Below, one piece after another: positions 34,986 to 44,004 of a stretch of 64,000 nucleotides of DNA. How positions within the stretch are numbered: position 1 is the stretch's first letter; every line of letters begins with the position of its first letter. A program made the translations under genes and the position numbers. This DNA is from Campylobacter hyointestinalis subsp. lawsonii. Its GTDB lineage: Bacteria > Campylobacterota > Campylobacteria > Campylobacterales > Campylobacteraceae. Location of the stretch: positions 1,426,001 to 1,490,000 of the forward strand of contig NZ_CP053828.1 of assembly GCF_013372165.1 (NCBI RefSeq). Direction: 5' to 3'. The notes under the pieces are model-generated. The model was not told the origin of the DNA and made no database searches. It was given only the letters and a program-made list of their open reading frames with translations.

Positions 34986-36989
34986 TTAGTATTTGTACCT
35001 CGCATTAAACACGAAAGTTCTACCATTTTCATAATAACCATCTGTATAAGCATAAGCTTTATCAAACAAATTCTCAACACCTAAATCAAAACTAAGATTT
35101 TTTGTAGCATCATAGATAAGCTTTAGATTTGTCACTGCAAAACCTGCTGGAGAGTAAGTGCCGTCGCTATTTGATTTGGCACCAGTTTGTCCATACTCGC
35201 TCAAATAAACTCTAAATTTAGAGTTAAGTTTGAGATCTGCATAAGCAAAGAATTTATGTTTTGGGATATCTGTAAGATATATGCCCTCTTGCTTTGCGTC
35301 TGAATGCATATAAGTATAGTTTGTTCCAATTTTTAGGTTATCAAGAAGCATAGCATTTGCTCCTAGCTCCACACCATAAATTTCAGCTTTGCCAACATTT
35401 TGGTTTTGTTCTAGAGCCCCTACTTTTATGGCTTCGATCTTGTCACTAATATCTGAGTAAAATAGTGCTGAACTAATATCAAAGCTATCAAAGTCTCTTT
35501 TGTAGCCTATCTCATAATTTAGTGATTGCTCCGGAGCTAAATTTGGGTTTTGTAAGTATCTATTAAATCTTGAACTATATCTTTCCTTTAGCGTAGGAAA
35601 ATATGTCTTTTTAGCAAAACTTGCATAAATGCTGTCTTTATCATCAAAACTATGCTCTAAAAGTGCTTGATAGTTAAATGCGTCATCGTCTTTTGTAGGA
35701 AAGTTAAATAGATAGTTAGCTGATCCACCCCACTCAGGCACTCCAAATTCCTGAGCAGATACGGCGTCTCTTTTATCATATCTAGCGCCAATGGTTAAAG
35801 ACGTCATCTCACTAAAACTATATGTATCTTCTATAGCAAAGCTATACATCCTATCTTTGCTTTTTTGCCACGGCTCATTATTCGTAGGTAGTTTTGGATA
35901 TAGATTGCGTTCTTTATGGACATCCTCTTTAAAACTAGGGGCAAATTTGATAATATTATTATCGCTTGTATTTACACCTACTTCAATCCCGCCGCCAAAG
36001 CTATAATCATCATAATAGCTTACCCATCCTTGCTTTGCTATGGTATTAAATTTGCTATTAGCCATATTTTGTAGCTCATTTATAAATTTATCATAGTAAA
36101 TTTTGCTTTTGATATACCAGCCATCAAACTGAGTATCTGAGAGAAAATACCAACTCTCTTTATTCCAATCAGGCCAATACCAATACCTATCTTTTCCTAA
36201 GCTATTTGGATTTTCTCCTTGATAAATTTTGCCTGTTTTATCACCTTCTTGTTTAGCGTAAGTAAGGCTATACTCGTCCGTATCATTTGGAGTAAAACCT
36301 GCTTTTAGCCCTATCTTTTTATCTCTTGTTTCATTTGAATGGCTAAGATCAGTAGTTGAATATATACCATCAGGAGTAGGACCGTTGTAGCCTTCTCTAA
36401 ATGAGCCAGTAGCTTGCAAATAAAACTTTTCTTGCTTAGTTCCTACTCTAAAATCCTCTCTGCTATCAAATAAATTTTTGCTAGCTTCGCCTTTTGTGGA
36501 GCCGTATTTCATACCATAGTGAAGTTCTGCTTCAAGCTCTTTTGTAGGCTTTATAGAAACTAAATTTATAACGCCGCCAAGCGAGTTTGGTCCGTATAAA
36601 ACACTACTTGCGCCTTTTGAAATATCGATTTGAGATAGATCTGCAGTCGTAAATCTACCAAGATCCATATTTCCATCGTATGGTACGTAAGCAGGAATTC
36701 CATCTATATAAATAGGAACTCTAGTAGAAGTAAATCCACGTACGTTTATCATACTTTCATTTCTGCTACCACTAGCACCCTTTATGCTAACTCCTGGCGT
36801 AGCTATAGCGACGTCTGTTACGCTGATAGCGTTATTTAGCTCCATCTGGGATTTTGAGATCTTTTCTACACCGGGGGGGGGTGTAGCGTTTTTGTTGGTG
36901 CTGATCTCGACTACACCAAGATCAAATACATCATCAGCTCCAAATAAAACAGAGCAAAGAGCAAAGCTTAAAAATAGATGTTTTTTCAT
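34986..36989 (-). CDS. TonB-dependent outer-membrane receptor, phase-variable (C9 tract)
   Basis: This is an outer-membrane gated barrel of 667 aa for import of a metal complex. It has a signal peptide (residues 1-17) and a TonB-box-like segment LGVVEIST at about 24-31. The plug domain follows, with PGVSIKGASGSRNESMINVRGF, VPIYIDGIPAYVP and VLYGPNSLGGVINLVS. The barrel (from about 150 to the C-terminal aromatic FNARYKY) carries YASFAKKTYFPTLKERY. A C9 run encodes PPP at residues 37-39, between TonB box and plug. One base less gives a TAG at once, and one base more gives a TAA about a dozen codons later. The gene heads an operon with binding protein, permease, ATPase, methyltransferase and ExbB-ExbD-TonB. 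The ligand is unknown. Confidence 0.95.
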   Translation of the reverse strand: MKKHLFLSFALCSVLFGADDVFDLGVVEISTNKNATPPPGVEKISKSQMELNNAISVTDVAIATPGVSIKGASGSRNESMINVRGFTSTRVPIYIDGIPAYVPYDGNMDLGRFTTADLSQIDISKGASSVLYGPNSLGGVINLVSIKPTKELEAELHYGMKYGSTKGEASKNLFDSREDFRVGTKQEKFYLQATGSFREGYNGPTPDGIYSTTDLSHSNETRDKKIGLKAGFTPNDTDEYSLTYAKQEGDKTGKIYQGENPNSLGKDRYWYWPDWNKESWYFLSDTQFDGWYIKSKIYYDKFINELQNMANSKFNTIAKQGWVSYYDDYSFGGGIEVGVNTSDNNIIKFAPSFKEDVHKERNLYPKLPTNNEPWQKSKDRMYSFAIEDTYSFSEMTSLTIGARYDKRDAVSAQEFGVPEWGGSANYLFNFPTKDDDAFNYQALLEHSFDDKDSIYASFAKKTYFPTLKERYSSRFNRYLQNPNLAPEQSLNYEIGYKRDFDSFDISSALFYSDISDKIEAIKVGALEQNQNVGKAEIYGVELGANAMLLDNLKIGTNYTYMHSDAKQEGIYLTDIPKHKFFAYADLKLNSKFRVYLSEYGQTGAKSNSDGTYSPAGFAVTNLKLIYDATKNLSFDLGVENLFDKAYAYTDGYYENGRTFVFNARYKY
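36873..36881 (-). repeat. Poly-C9 phase-variation tract flanked by an inverted repeat
   Basis: Nine G on the plus strand (C on the coding strand) lie in the receptor gene. The sequence around it is CTACACC, then seven G, then GGTGTAG, a perfect seven-base inverted repeat that embraces the tract. Confidence 0.92.
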
Positions 36990-37024
36990 ATAAATTCAAA
37001 TCCTTTCAAAAATTTAGATTTGTT

Positions 37025-37050
37025 ATTATAACTATTTTTTTAAAAATAGT
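37025..37050 (-). promoter_or_regulatory. Receptor -10 box and adjoining inverted repeat (possible Fur-type operator)
   Basis: On the minus strand a TATAAT lies at 37030-37025, about 36 bases before the receptor ATG. Immediately upstream (37031-37050) is a nine-base-pair inverted repeat (ACTATTTTT / AAAAATAGT) with a two-base centre. An operator for an iron-responsive repressor is expected in this position for an iron-uptake gene, but the sequence is not a clear Fur box. Confidence 0.45.
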
Positions 37051-37209
37051 AAAATTTATATTTTAAGTTTTATTTATCTATATATAGATATTTTATCAGT
37101 ATATTTTATTAATTTCATAAATTTGATAAACGAAATTAACATAAAATTTAGTAAAGCGTTATATTTATATTCTACACATTTTATATATTTTTGTATATTT
37201 TGTAGATAA

Positions 37210-37241
37210 TAAGTCTAAATTTTTATATAAATTTAGACTTA
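37210..37241 (-). terminator. Hairpin downstream of rdgB
   Basis: A 13-base-pair perfect stem (TAAGTCTAAATTT and its complement) with a six-base loop starts six bases past the rdgB stop. The stem is AT-rich and lacks a long T run. Confidence 0.55.
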
Positions 37242-37247
37242 ACTGGA

Positions 37248-37862
37248 TTATTTGTAGTGTTTGCTAAGACTTTTTAATATGTATCTTGCTAACGCAAGCC
37301 CACGAGATCTATGGGAAATAGCTAGTTTTACGCTCTCATCTAACTGACTTATTGTTTTATCATATCCATTTGGTATAAACATAAAATCATACCCAAATCC
37401 ATTATCTCCAAGCTCTCTATCAATAACCTTGCCATACATAAATCCATGCGTACTAAACTCACCAAATTTACTCACGACTGCTATACAAGCAGTATAAAAT
37501 GCTCTGCTTTTTTTAAGCCCGAGTTTATGAAGTTCACGGGTAAGCTTTTCTCTGTTGCTTGCATCAGTAGCACGCTCACCGCTATATCTAGCTGAGTAAA
37601 TTCCTGGCGCAAAACCAAGCGCTTCTACGCTTATCCCACTATCATCACTAAGACTTACAAACTCATTTTCAAGTCCAAGCTCACAAAGCTTTGTATATAC
37701 TGCTCTTGCTTTTATAAGCGCGTTTTCCTTAAAGCTTTTTCCATTTTCTTCTATTTCAAAAGGCTTACAAATTTCACTCAAGGCATAAATTTCATAATCC
37801 TTATAAAATGCTTTTATCTCTTTTACTTTATCTTTATTGTTTGTCGCAAGAACTATTTTCAC
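37248..37862 (-). CDS. rdgB: Non-canonical purine NTP pyrophosphatase (RdgB/HAM1)
   Basis: This enzyme hydrolyses dITP, ITP and XTP to the monophosphates, keeping deaminated purines out of DNA and RNA. The 204-aa protein has the family's N-terminal [12 protein letters not shown], the [24 protein letters not shown] active-site stretch, [10 protein letters not shown], and SHRSRGLA near the C-terminus. The same-strand TVP38-type gene is 36 bp upstream. It is a housekeeping gene in its usual form. Confidence 0.96.
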   Translation of the reverse strand: MKIVLATNNKDKVKEIKAFYKDYEIYALSEICKPFEIEENGKSFKENALIKARAVYTKLCELGLENEFVSLSDDSGISVEALGFAPGIYSARYSGERATDASNREKLTRELHKLGLKKSRAFYTACIAVVSKFGEFSTHGFMYGKVIDRELGDNGFGYDFMFIPNGYDKTISQLDESVKLAISHRSRGLALARYILKSLSKHYK

Positions 37863-37898
37863 GATTTTTCCTTAAAAAAGTAGAATTTTAGGCTTAAT

Positions 37899-38537
37899 CT
37901 AAGTTTTATCTTTTTCATAGATCTTATCATATCCAAATCTTAGAACAACAGATAAAACAACCAAAACAAACACCCAAAAAACAGCCCAAAAGAACTTTGT
38001 CGAGCCTATATCAGTTACGTTTAAACCTAAATTTAAAAAGACAACGCTACTTATTATTTTGCCTAAAAAGCTTCCCCAAAAAAATCTCCAAAATTTAAAA
38101 GCAAACGCTCCAGCAAAATAATTTATAGCGTTATATGGGATAAGTGGGATAAGTCTAAGTAAAAATATAGTAAAAAACTCATCTTTTATGAAAGCTTTTT
38201 TAAATTTATTCACATCAAAAAATCTAGCCAAAAAGTCCTTGCCTAAATATCTGCCTATAAAATACATAATAACCGAGTTTATAGCAACTCCTACCATAGT
38301 CAAAACAAGACCTTTAAAAAGACCAAAAAAGACTCCGCCAACTACAGCTAAAACAGCTGCTGGAAACATAAAAATAGGTAAAATAATCCATAAAAGTATA
38401 TAAATAATCTCACTAAATTTACTCTGTTTTTCTATATACAATCTTAGAGTTTGGGTATCTAAATTTAAATAAACAATTACGCAGATACAGCACAAAGCAG
38501 AAAACACACAGAATTTAACGATATTTTTATTTGTCAT
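37899..38537 (-). CDS. TVP38/TMEM64 (SNARE-associated, DedA-like) membrane protein
   Basis: This is an inner-membrane protein of 212 aa with about five hydrophobic helices. The landmarks GGVFFGLFKGLVLTMVGVAINSVIMYFIGRYLGKDF and FLLRLIPLIPYNAINYFAGAF define the TVP38/DedA-superfamily core, with re-entrant loops and the conserved Arg/Pro. Members are thought to take part in lipid flipping or envelope stress. The substrate is unknown here. It is divergently transcribed from the LptF/G gene and lies upstream of rdgB. Confidence 0.9.
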   Translation of the reverse strand: MTNKNIVKFCVFSALCCICVIVYLNLDTQTLRLYIEKQSKFSEIIYILLWIILPIFMFPAAVLAVVGGVFFGLFKGLVLTMVGVAINSVIMYFIGRYLGKDFLARFFDVNKFKKAFIKDEFFTIFLLRLIPLIPYNAINYFAGAFAFKFWRFFWGSFLGKIISSVVFLNLGLNVTDIGSTKFFWAVFWVFVLVVLSVVLRFGYDKIYEKDKT

Positions 38538-38684
38538 TTTTGACCTATTTATCTATTTTATTTTTACGAATAATTTTGATATATACACATAAAAGACCAT
38601 AAAATCAAAGCCGCCTACGTTTATACAGATAAATTACTGGCAAATTTTAGCTTGTTTTAGTTAATAATTTAAGTCAAATTTTGC

Positions 38685-38690
38685 TAAAAT
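38685..38690 (+). promoter_or_regulatory. Candidate -10 box (extended, TGCTAAAAT) of the lptF/G-lysA-fli operon
   Basis: TAAAAT preceded by TG gives an extended -10. The predicted start is near 38697, 23 bases before the ATG at 38720. This argues against the in-frame TTG at 38681, which would overlap the box. Confidence 0.45.
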
Positions 38691-38719
38691 CGAGCCTTAA
38701 GTTACAATTTGGATATATT

Positions 38720-39784
38720 ATGAAATTATTTGCAAGATATACTAGCGCGGTTTATTTAAAATACTTTTTTATTATTTTTATAGCTTTAGAGCTATTTTAT
38801 GTAGGTATAGATACTTTAACGAATTTAAAAGATTTTCCAAAAAGTGCAAATTTAGCTCTCATTTATGTTAGTTTAACAGCACTTACGGCGGTAAATTATG
38901 TATTGCCTCTAAGCCTTATTTTTGCACTCATAGTCTCAAAAATAAATATGATAAGAAGCAATGAACTAGTCAGTTTTTACTCACTTGGCATTAGTAAAAA
39001 CGCACTTATAATGCCACCTTTTCTCATCTCTTTGTTTATAACGTTTTTCTACATTTTTCTTTCAGCCACGCCATTTGCCTATGCTAGAGATTACCAAAAA
39101 AATCTGATGAATTTCCAGTCTTCTTCAAGCATATCTAAAAATAGTATATTTTTAAAATACGAAAATAAATTTATATATATCGAGTCCTTGCTTCCTGAGA
39201 TAGGAGTTGCAAATAACGTCAAGATATTTGAGACTACAGATAGCGAGATAACAAGTAAGATATTTGCAAAAAAGGCTGATTTTAAATACAATGCATGGGC
39301 GCTACAAGGTGTTTCTATCATCACTTTACCACAAAATCTTGACCTAAATAAAAGCGGTTATACAAAAACTGAAGAAAAAGAACTTCTAGTTTTAAACGGA
39401 TTTAAACCAAAAACAATCGACAACATATACCAATCAAACTCTAATTATTCAATTATCGATGCCATAGACTCTCTTCTAGCTCTTAAAAAAGAAAATTTGA
39501 ATTTAAATAAAATCAAATCAACCCTGTATTCTTTACTATTTTTTCCGTTATTTGCACCACTTATGGTGATGATATTGTATTATTATCTACCAGTCACAGG
39601 TAGATTTTTTAATCTAGCTCTTGCTAGTTTTATACACATTATAGTTACACTTTGCTTATGGGGAGTTTTATTTGTGCTTATCAGATTTAGCTCAAATGGA
39701 GTGATAATTCCTGAAATCGGCATCATAGCACCTATAATTTTACTAGCCATTTTTGCATTTAAAAAGTTTTATCAAAATAGTTAG
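38720..39784 (+). CDS. LptF/LptG family lipopolysaccharide export permease
   Basis: This is one of the two permease halves of the Lpt ABC exporter that extracts lipooligosaccharide from the inner membrane for transport to the outer membrane. The 354-aa protein has six membrane helices in two groups (about residues 14-32, 49-100 and 275-350) and a periplasmic beta-jellyroll region (about 120-235). Members are called YjgP/YjgQ. In C. jejuni the homologue before lysA has the same position. Whether it is LptF or LptG cannot be told here. I use the ATG at 38720, because the longer in-frame form starts at a TTG inside the presumed promoter. It is the first gene of a long operon. Confidence 0.87.
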   Translation: MKLFARYTSAVYLKYFFIIFIALELFYVGIDTLTNLKDFPKSANLALIYVSLTALTAVNYVLPLSLIFALIVSKINMIRSNELVSFYSLGISKNALIMPPFLISLFITFFYIFLSATPFAYARDYQKNLMNFQSSSSISKNSIFLKYENKFIYIESLLPEIGVANNVKIFETTDSEITSKIFAKKADFKYNAWALQGVSIITLPQNLDLNKSGYTKTEEKELLVLNGFKPKTIDNIYQSNSNYSIIDAIDSLLALKKENLNLNKIKSTLYSLLFFPLFAPLMVMILYYYLPVTGRFFNLALASFIHIIVTLCLWGVLFVLIRFSSNGVIIPEIGIIAPIILLAIFAFKKFYQNS

Positions 39785-39841
39785 CTTTTTTTTAGACAAA
39801 TTTAGATAAAATAGCGACCAATTATATTGTTTGGAGACGCG

Positions 39842-41053
39842 ATGGATTATTTACTGCTTGCCAAAAAGTATGGTACGCCACTTTATGCCTATGATTTTGA
39901 CTATATAGAAAATCAATATAATAAATTAAAAAAAGAATTTAACGCTAGAAAATCTCTCATAGCTTACGCGGTTAAAGCAAACTCAAATTTGAGCGTTTTA
40001 AAACATATCGCTGCTCAAGGAGCTGGTTTTGACTGCGTGAGCATAGGTGAGATAAAAAGAGCGCTTATAGCAGGCGCACAAAACTATAAGATCATATATA
40101 GCGGTGTTGGTAAAAGCGATGAAGAGATAGAACAAGCTCTAAATTTAGATATCTTGATGCTAAATTTAGAAAGCGATGAAGAGATGAAAAGAGTGGAGTT
40201 AATAGCTGAAAAACTAGGCAAAATAGCTAGAATTTCAGTACGCGTAAATCCAAACGTAGATCCAAAAACGCACCCTTATATCTCAACCGGACTTAGCGAA
40301 AATAAATTTGGAGTCAGCATAGATAAAGCTCGTAAAATGTATCTCTACGCACATAAAAGCAAATTTTTAGATCCGATCGGCATTCATTTTCACATAGGAA
40401 GTCAGCTAACAGATCTATCACCAGTAGTCGAAGCAGCAAACATCGTAAGCAAACTCTTAAGAGAGCTAAAAGCTCTTGAGATAGATATCAAATTCTTTGA
40501 TGTAGGGGGCGGCGTTGGTATCAGATACGATCAAGAAAACGATCCTGATCTATACGCTTATGCTCAAGGAATTTTATCAGCGCTAAAAGGAATGGACGTA
40601 ACCATAATCTGCGAACCAGGAAGATTTTTAGTAGGAAATTGCGGAGTATTTATCACAAAAGTACTTTATGAAAAAACAAATGACGCTAAGCCTGAGTCCC
40701 GTAAAAGATTTGTGATAGTAGATGGCGCGATGAATGATCTTATTCGCCCTAGTCTTTATGAAGCATATCATGAGATAGACGCTTTAAAAAAAGGCAAAGG
40801 TGAGCTTTGCGATGTCGTAGGGCCTGTTTGCGAAAGTGGAGATTTTTTAGGTAAAAACATAAGCTTACCAGAGCTTAGCTCAGGAGATATACTAGTCGTA
40901 AAATCAGCTGGAGCTTATGGTTTTTCAATGTCTAGCAACTACAACTCAAGACCAAGAGCCGCAGAGATTGCGATAAAAGGCGGAAAAGATAGATTGATCC
41001 GCAAAAGAGAGAATTTCGAAGATCTAATTCAAAATGAAAAAGAGTTTATATAA
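39842..41053 (+). CDS. lysA: Diaminopimelate decarboxylase
   Basis: This PLP enzyme converts meso-diaminopimelate to lysine. The 403-aa fold-type III protein begins MDYLLLAKKYGTPLYAYDFD. The PLP-lysine region is SLIAYAVKANSNLSVL, and PIGIHFHIGSQLTDL, DVGGGVGIRY, CEPGRFLVGNCG and GPVCESGDFLG are family landmarks. I place the start at the ATG at 39842, preceded by TTGGAGA. An in-frame TTG at 39827 would add five non-family residues. It overlaps the next gene by one base (TAATG). Confidence 0.97.
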   Translation: MDYLLLAKKYGTPLYAYDFDYIENQYNKLKKEFNARKSLIAYAVKANSNLSVLKHIAAQGAGFDCVSIGEIKRALIAGAQNYKIIYSGVGKSDEEIEQALNLDILMLNLESDEEMKRVELIAEKLGKIARISVRVNPNVDPKTHPYISTGLSENKFGVSIDKARKMYLYAHKSKFLDPIGIHFHIGSQLTDLSPVVEAANIVSKLLRELKALEIDIKFFDVGGGVGIRYDQENDPDLYAYAQGILSALKGMDVTIICEPGRFLVGNCGVFITKVLYEKTNDAKPESRKRFVIVDGAMNDLIRPSLYEAYHEIDALKKGKGELCDVVGPVCESGDFLGKNISLPELSSGDILVVKSAGAYGFSMSSNYNSRPRAAEIAIKGGKDRLIRKRENFEDLIQNEKEFI

Positions 41054-41826
41054 TGTATTTCATAGACGTACAAGGCACACTTATAAGTGATAGCGATAAA
41101 AGCCCTATAAATGGAGCTTGTGAGCTTATAGATATCTTAAATTTAAAAAACATTCCATATGTTGTTATCACAAATAACACAAAAGCAAAAAGTGATGACT
41201 TTTTAGAAGGATTGCGTAAAAAAGGATTAAATATAAAAGATGGCGCCTACCTTGATCCATTTTGCGTTTTAAAAGAGGCGTTAAGTCCCTCAAATGTAGC
41301 GATGTTTGGAGCGAGTGAGTTTATAGCCACTATGCAAAGCTTAGGATACGTGCAAGATCTAAAAAATCCAAAAGCCGTACTCATCGCTAGCTGGGACGAT
41401 TTTAAATTTAGTGATTTTGCTAGTATAAACGAGCTGATATTAAATGGAGCTGAGTTTATCGCTATGCATGAAACTAGCATTTACAAAAAAAACGGACGTC
41501 TTTATCCTGGAGTAGGAGCAATAGCTGCTATGGTATCATACTCTACAGGAGCTAGCTATAAGGCGGTTGGGAAACCTAGTATGGCATTTTATAACGAAGC
41601 CTTAAGGCTCATAAATTTACAAAAACAAGGCATTAAATTTAGCGATATAACTATCATTAGCGACGATGCAAAAGGTGATCTTGTAGGGGCAAAAGAGCTT
41701 GGAATGAAAACTATTTTAGTACTAAGCGGTAAAGTAAGTGACGTGGCAAAAACAGGCGTAAAAGAGAATATAATAGATCAAATTTATAAAGATGTACAAG
41801 ATTATATAAAGGTTATAAATGCTTAG
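41053..41826 (+). CDS. HAD-superfamily (IIA) hydrolase with altered motif I (DVQGT)
   Basis: This is a 257-aa protein of the HAD IIA (NagD/AraL) type. Motif I reads YFIDVQGTL, that is Asp-Val-Gln-Gly-Thr, where the classical phosphatases have Asp-x-Asp-Gly-Thr. Motif II is VITNNTKA, the motif III Lys lies in VGKPS, and motif IV is IISDDAKGDLVGAKELGM. The general acid/base Asp of motif I is therefore a Gln, and the enzyme might be slow, alternatively specific, or inactive. It lies between lysA and pheA, overlapping each by a few bases. In C. jejuni a HAD protein occupies the same place. Substrate unknown. Confidence 0.88.
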   Translation: MYFIDVQGTLISDSDKSPINGACELIDILNLKNIPYVVITNNTKAKSDDFLEGLRKKGLNIKDGAYLDPFCVLKEALSPSNVAMFGASEFIATMQSLGYVQDLKNPKAVLIASWDDFKFSDFASINELILNGAEFIAMHETSIYKKNGRLYPGVGAIAAMVSYSTGASYKAVGKPSMAFYNEALRLINLQKQGIKFSDITIISDDAKGDLVGAKELGMKTILVLSGKVSDVAKTGVKENIIDQIYKDVQDYIKVINA

Positions 41827-42895
41827 CATTGATGATTTAAGAGTTAAAATAGACTTGGTTGATGACCAAATTTTAACTCTACTAAATGAGAGAATGGATT
41901 ATGTCAAAAAAATCGGCGAATTAAAACAAAACTCAAAGACATCTATATACCGCCCTGAGCGTGAGCGCGCCATACTTTCGCGTTTAGAAAGCCAAAAATA
42001 TAATCGCTTAAGCAAAGAGGCCATAGAGGCGATTTATTTAGAAATTTTTGCAGTTAGCAGAAACCTTGAAATGCCTCAAAAAGTAGCATTTTTAGGGCCT
42101 ATTGGCACATACACACATCAAGCGGCCGAAAGTAGATTTGGCGCTATGAGCAACTACACCCCACTAGCCACTATAGAAGCAGTTTTCAAAGAGCTAAATA
42201 ACGGCGAAGCAAAATACGGCGTAGTACCTATAGAAAACAACACCGAAGGAGCCGTAGGTATAACGCTTGATTGCCTTGGAAAATATGAAAAAGTAAAAAT
42301 TGTAGCTGAAATTTATATGGATATTCACCATAGTTTTGTTAGTATAAATGAAAATTTAAAAGATATAAAAAGAATTTACTCACATCCTCAAGGATACAAT
42401 CAATGCAGAAAATTTCTAGAAGATCATAATCTAAGTGAGATAGCGTTTATCCCAACAAAATCTACAGCCGAAGCCGCCCTAAAAGCGTCACAAGATAGCG
42501 AGTCTGCTGCCATCTGCTCGAAAATATCAGCAAATATAAGCAACGTTCCTATAATGTTTGACACCATAGAAGACAACCTTGCAAACCGCACTAGATTTTT
42601 TGTCTTAAGCGATTTTAAAAACCAAAGAAGCGAACACAACAAAACTAGTATTTTAGCAAAAACAGACCATAGACCAGGCGGACTTATTGAGCTACTTTCT
42701 ATGTTTAGAAACGAAGGTATAAATTTGACGAAATTAGAAAGTCGTCCGGTGAAACAAAAAGACTTCAAAACGGTATTTTATATAGATTTTGAAGGACATA
42801 TAGATGATGAAAACGTACAAAGAGTTATAGAACTAGCCAGTAAAAACAACCATGAAATTCATTGGCTAGGTAGCTACATCAATCAAGAAGGATAA
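41819..42895 (+). CDS. pheA: Bifunctional chorismate mutase / prephenate dehydratase
   Basis: This enzyme makes phenylpyruvate for phenylalanine synthesis. The 358-aa P-protein has an N-terminal chorismate mutase of about 80 residues ([42 protein letters not shown]). The prephenate dehydratase ([40 protein letters not shown]) follows. A C-terminal ACT domain ([34 protein letters not shown]) should give phenylalanine inhibition. It overlaps the HAD gene by eight bases and is followed by hisC after two bases, consistent with one operon. Confidence 0.97.
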   Translation: MLSIDDLRVKIDLVDDQILTLLNERMDYVKKIGELKQNSKTSIYRPERERAILSRLESQKYNRLSKEAIEAIYLEIFAVSRNLEMPQKVAFLGPIGTYTHQAAESRFGAMSNYTPLATIEAVFKELNNGEAKYGVVPIENNTEGAVGITLDCLGKYEKVKIVAEIYMDIHHSFVSINENLKDIKRIYSHPQGYNQCRKFLEDHNLSEIAFIPTKSTAEAALKASQDSESAAICSKISANISNVPIMFDTIEDNLANRTRFFVLSDFKNQRSEHNKTSILAKTDHRPGGLIELLSMFRNEGINLTKLESRPVKQKDFKTVFYIDFEGHIDDENVQRVIELASKNNHEIHWLGSYINQEG

Positions 42896-42897
42896 AA

Positions 42898-43998
42898 ATG
42901 AAGTTCAACACACATTTGCAAAATTTACCTATTTATGAAGCCGGAAAACCTATAGAGCTAGTCACTAGGGAGTTTGGCATAGATCCAAAAGAGATTATCA
43001 AGCTAGCTAGCAACGAAAATCCACTAGGAACTAGCAAAAAAGTAATCTCTATCATAAAAGAAAAAGCCAGTAGTGCTAGTTTGTATCCAGATGATAGTTT
43101 TTATGAGCTAAAAGATGCTTTAGCAAACCTATATGAAGTAAGCTCAAAAAACATTATCATCGGTAGCGGAAGCGACCAGATCATAGAGTTTGCACTACAT
43201 GCAAAAGCGAACGAGAAAAGCGCGATTTTAACAGCAGGTATAACTTTTGCTATGTATGAGATCTACGCCAAACACGTCGGTGCAAAAATTTATAAAACAA
43301 AAAGCAAAGAGCATAATCTAAATGAGCTAAAAGAACTCTATCTTGCTCATAAAGATGAGATTAGTATTATATTTCTATGTTTGCCAAACAACCCTTTGGG
43401 CGAATGCCTTGATGCAAAAGAAGTGATGGATTTTATAAGTATCGTTAGCGAAGATACGTTAGTGGTGACTGATTGTGCTTATATGGAATTTGCTAAATTT
43501 AAAGATAGCAAAAAAGCTATAAATCCAAAAGAGCTTATAAGTAAATTTAAAAACACACTATATCTAGGTACGTTTTCAAAAGCTTATGGTCTTGGTGGAA
43601 TGAGAGTTGGATATGGTATAGCAAATACAGAGATAATCACTGCTCTTCACAAACTAAGAGCCCCTTTTAACATCACTACTTTAAGTCTAGCAGCAGCATT
43701 ACAAGCTTTAAATGATCAAAAATTTATAGAAAAAACTATTAAAAATAACTTTAAAGAGATGAAAGTGTATGAAAAATTTGCAAAGAAAAATGGTATAGAA
43801 TTTATCCCTAGTTACACGAATTTTATCACTTTTGTGTTTAATAAAAAGCAAAATGCGTCACAAATAGCAGATAATCTTCTTAAAAAAGGCATTATATTAA
43901 GAAATTTAAAAAGTTACGGACTAAATGCCATTAGAATCACGATAGGCAAAAAGAAGCAAAATAAACGAGTTTTAGCTGAGTTAAAGAAGGAAATTTAA
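42898..43998 (+). CDS. hisC: Histidinol-phosphate aminotransferase
   Basis: This fold-type I PLP enzyme of 366 aa transaminates imidazole-acetol phosphate to histidinol phosphate. In organisms with few aromatic aminotransferases it also acts on phenylpyruvate, which fits its place directly behind pheA. Landmarks are [15 protein letters not shown] (read as [10 protein letters not shown]), [17 protein letters not shown], the PLP-lysine stretch [19 protein letters not shown], and the arginine near the C-terminus in NAIRITIG. It is followed six bases later by fliF. Confidence 0.95.
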   Translation: MKFNTHLQNLPIYEAGKPIELVTREFGIDPKEIIKLASNENPLGTSKKVISIIKEKASSASLYPDDSFYELKDALANLYEVSSKNIIIGSGSDQIIEFALHAKANEKSAILTAGITFAMYEIYAKHVGAKIYKTKSKEHNLNELKELYLAHKDEISIIFLCLPNNPLGECLDAKEVMDFISIVSEDTLVVTDCAYMEFAKFKDSKKAINPKELISKFKNTLYLGTFSKAYGLGGMRVGYGIANTEIITALHKLRAPFNITTLSLAAALQALNDQKFIEKTIKNNFKEMKVYEKFAKKNGIEFIPSYTNFITFVFNKKQNASQIADNLLKKGIILRNLKSYGLNAIRITIGKKKQNKRVLAELKKEI

Positions 43999-44004
43999 TA
44001 AAAT

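Larger units (their letters stand above)
36990..37247. other. Intergenic control region of the uptake operon
   Basis: 258 bases of very AT-rich DNA hold no gene. They contain the -10 box and possible operator of the receptor, a 16-bp perfect palindrome (TATCTATA plus its complement, 37075-37090), and the rdgB hairpin at 37210-37241. Confidence 0.6.

Noticed and set aside
38681-38719. A longer N-terminus of the LptF/G protein from a TTG at 38681
   Set aside because: The TTG overlaps the presumed -10 box, and the ATG at 38720 gives the N-terminus typical of the family.
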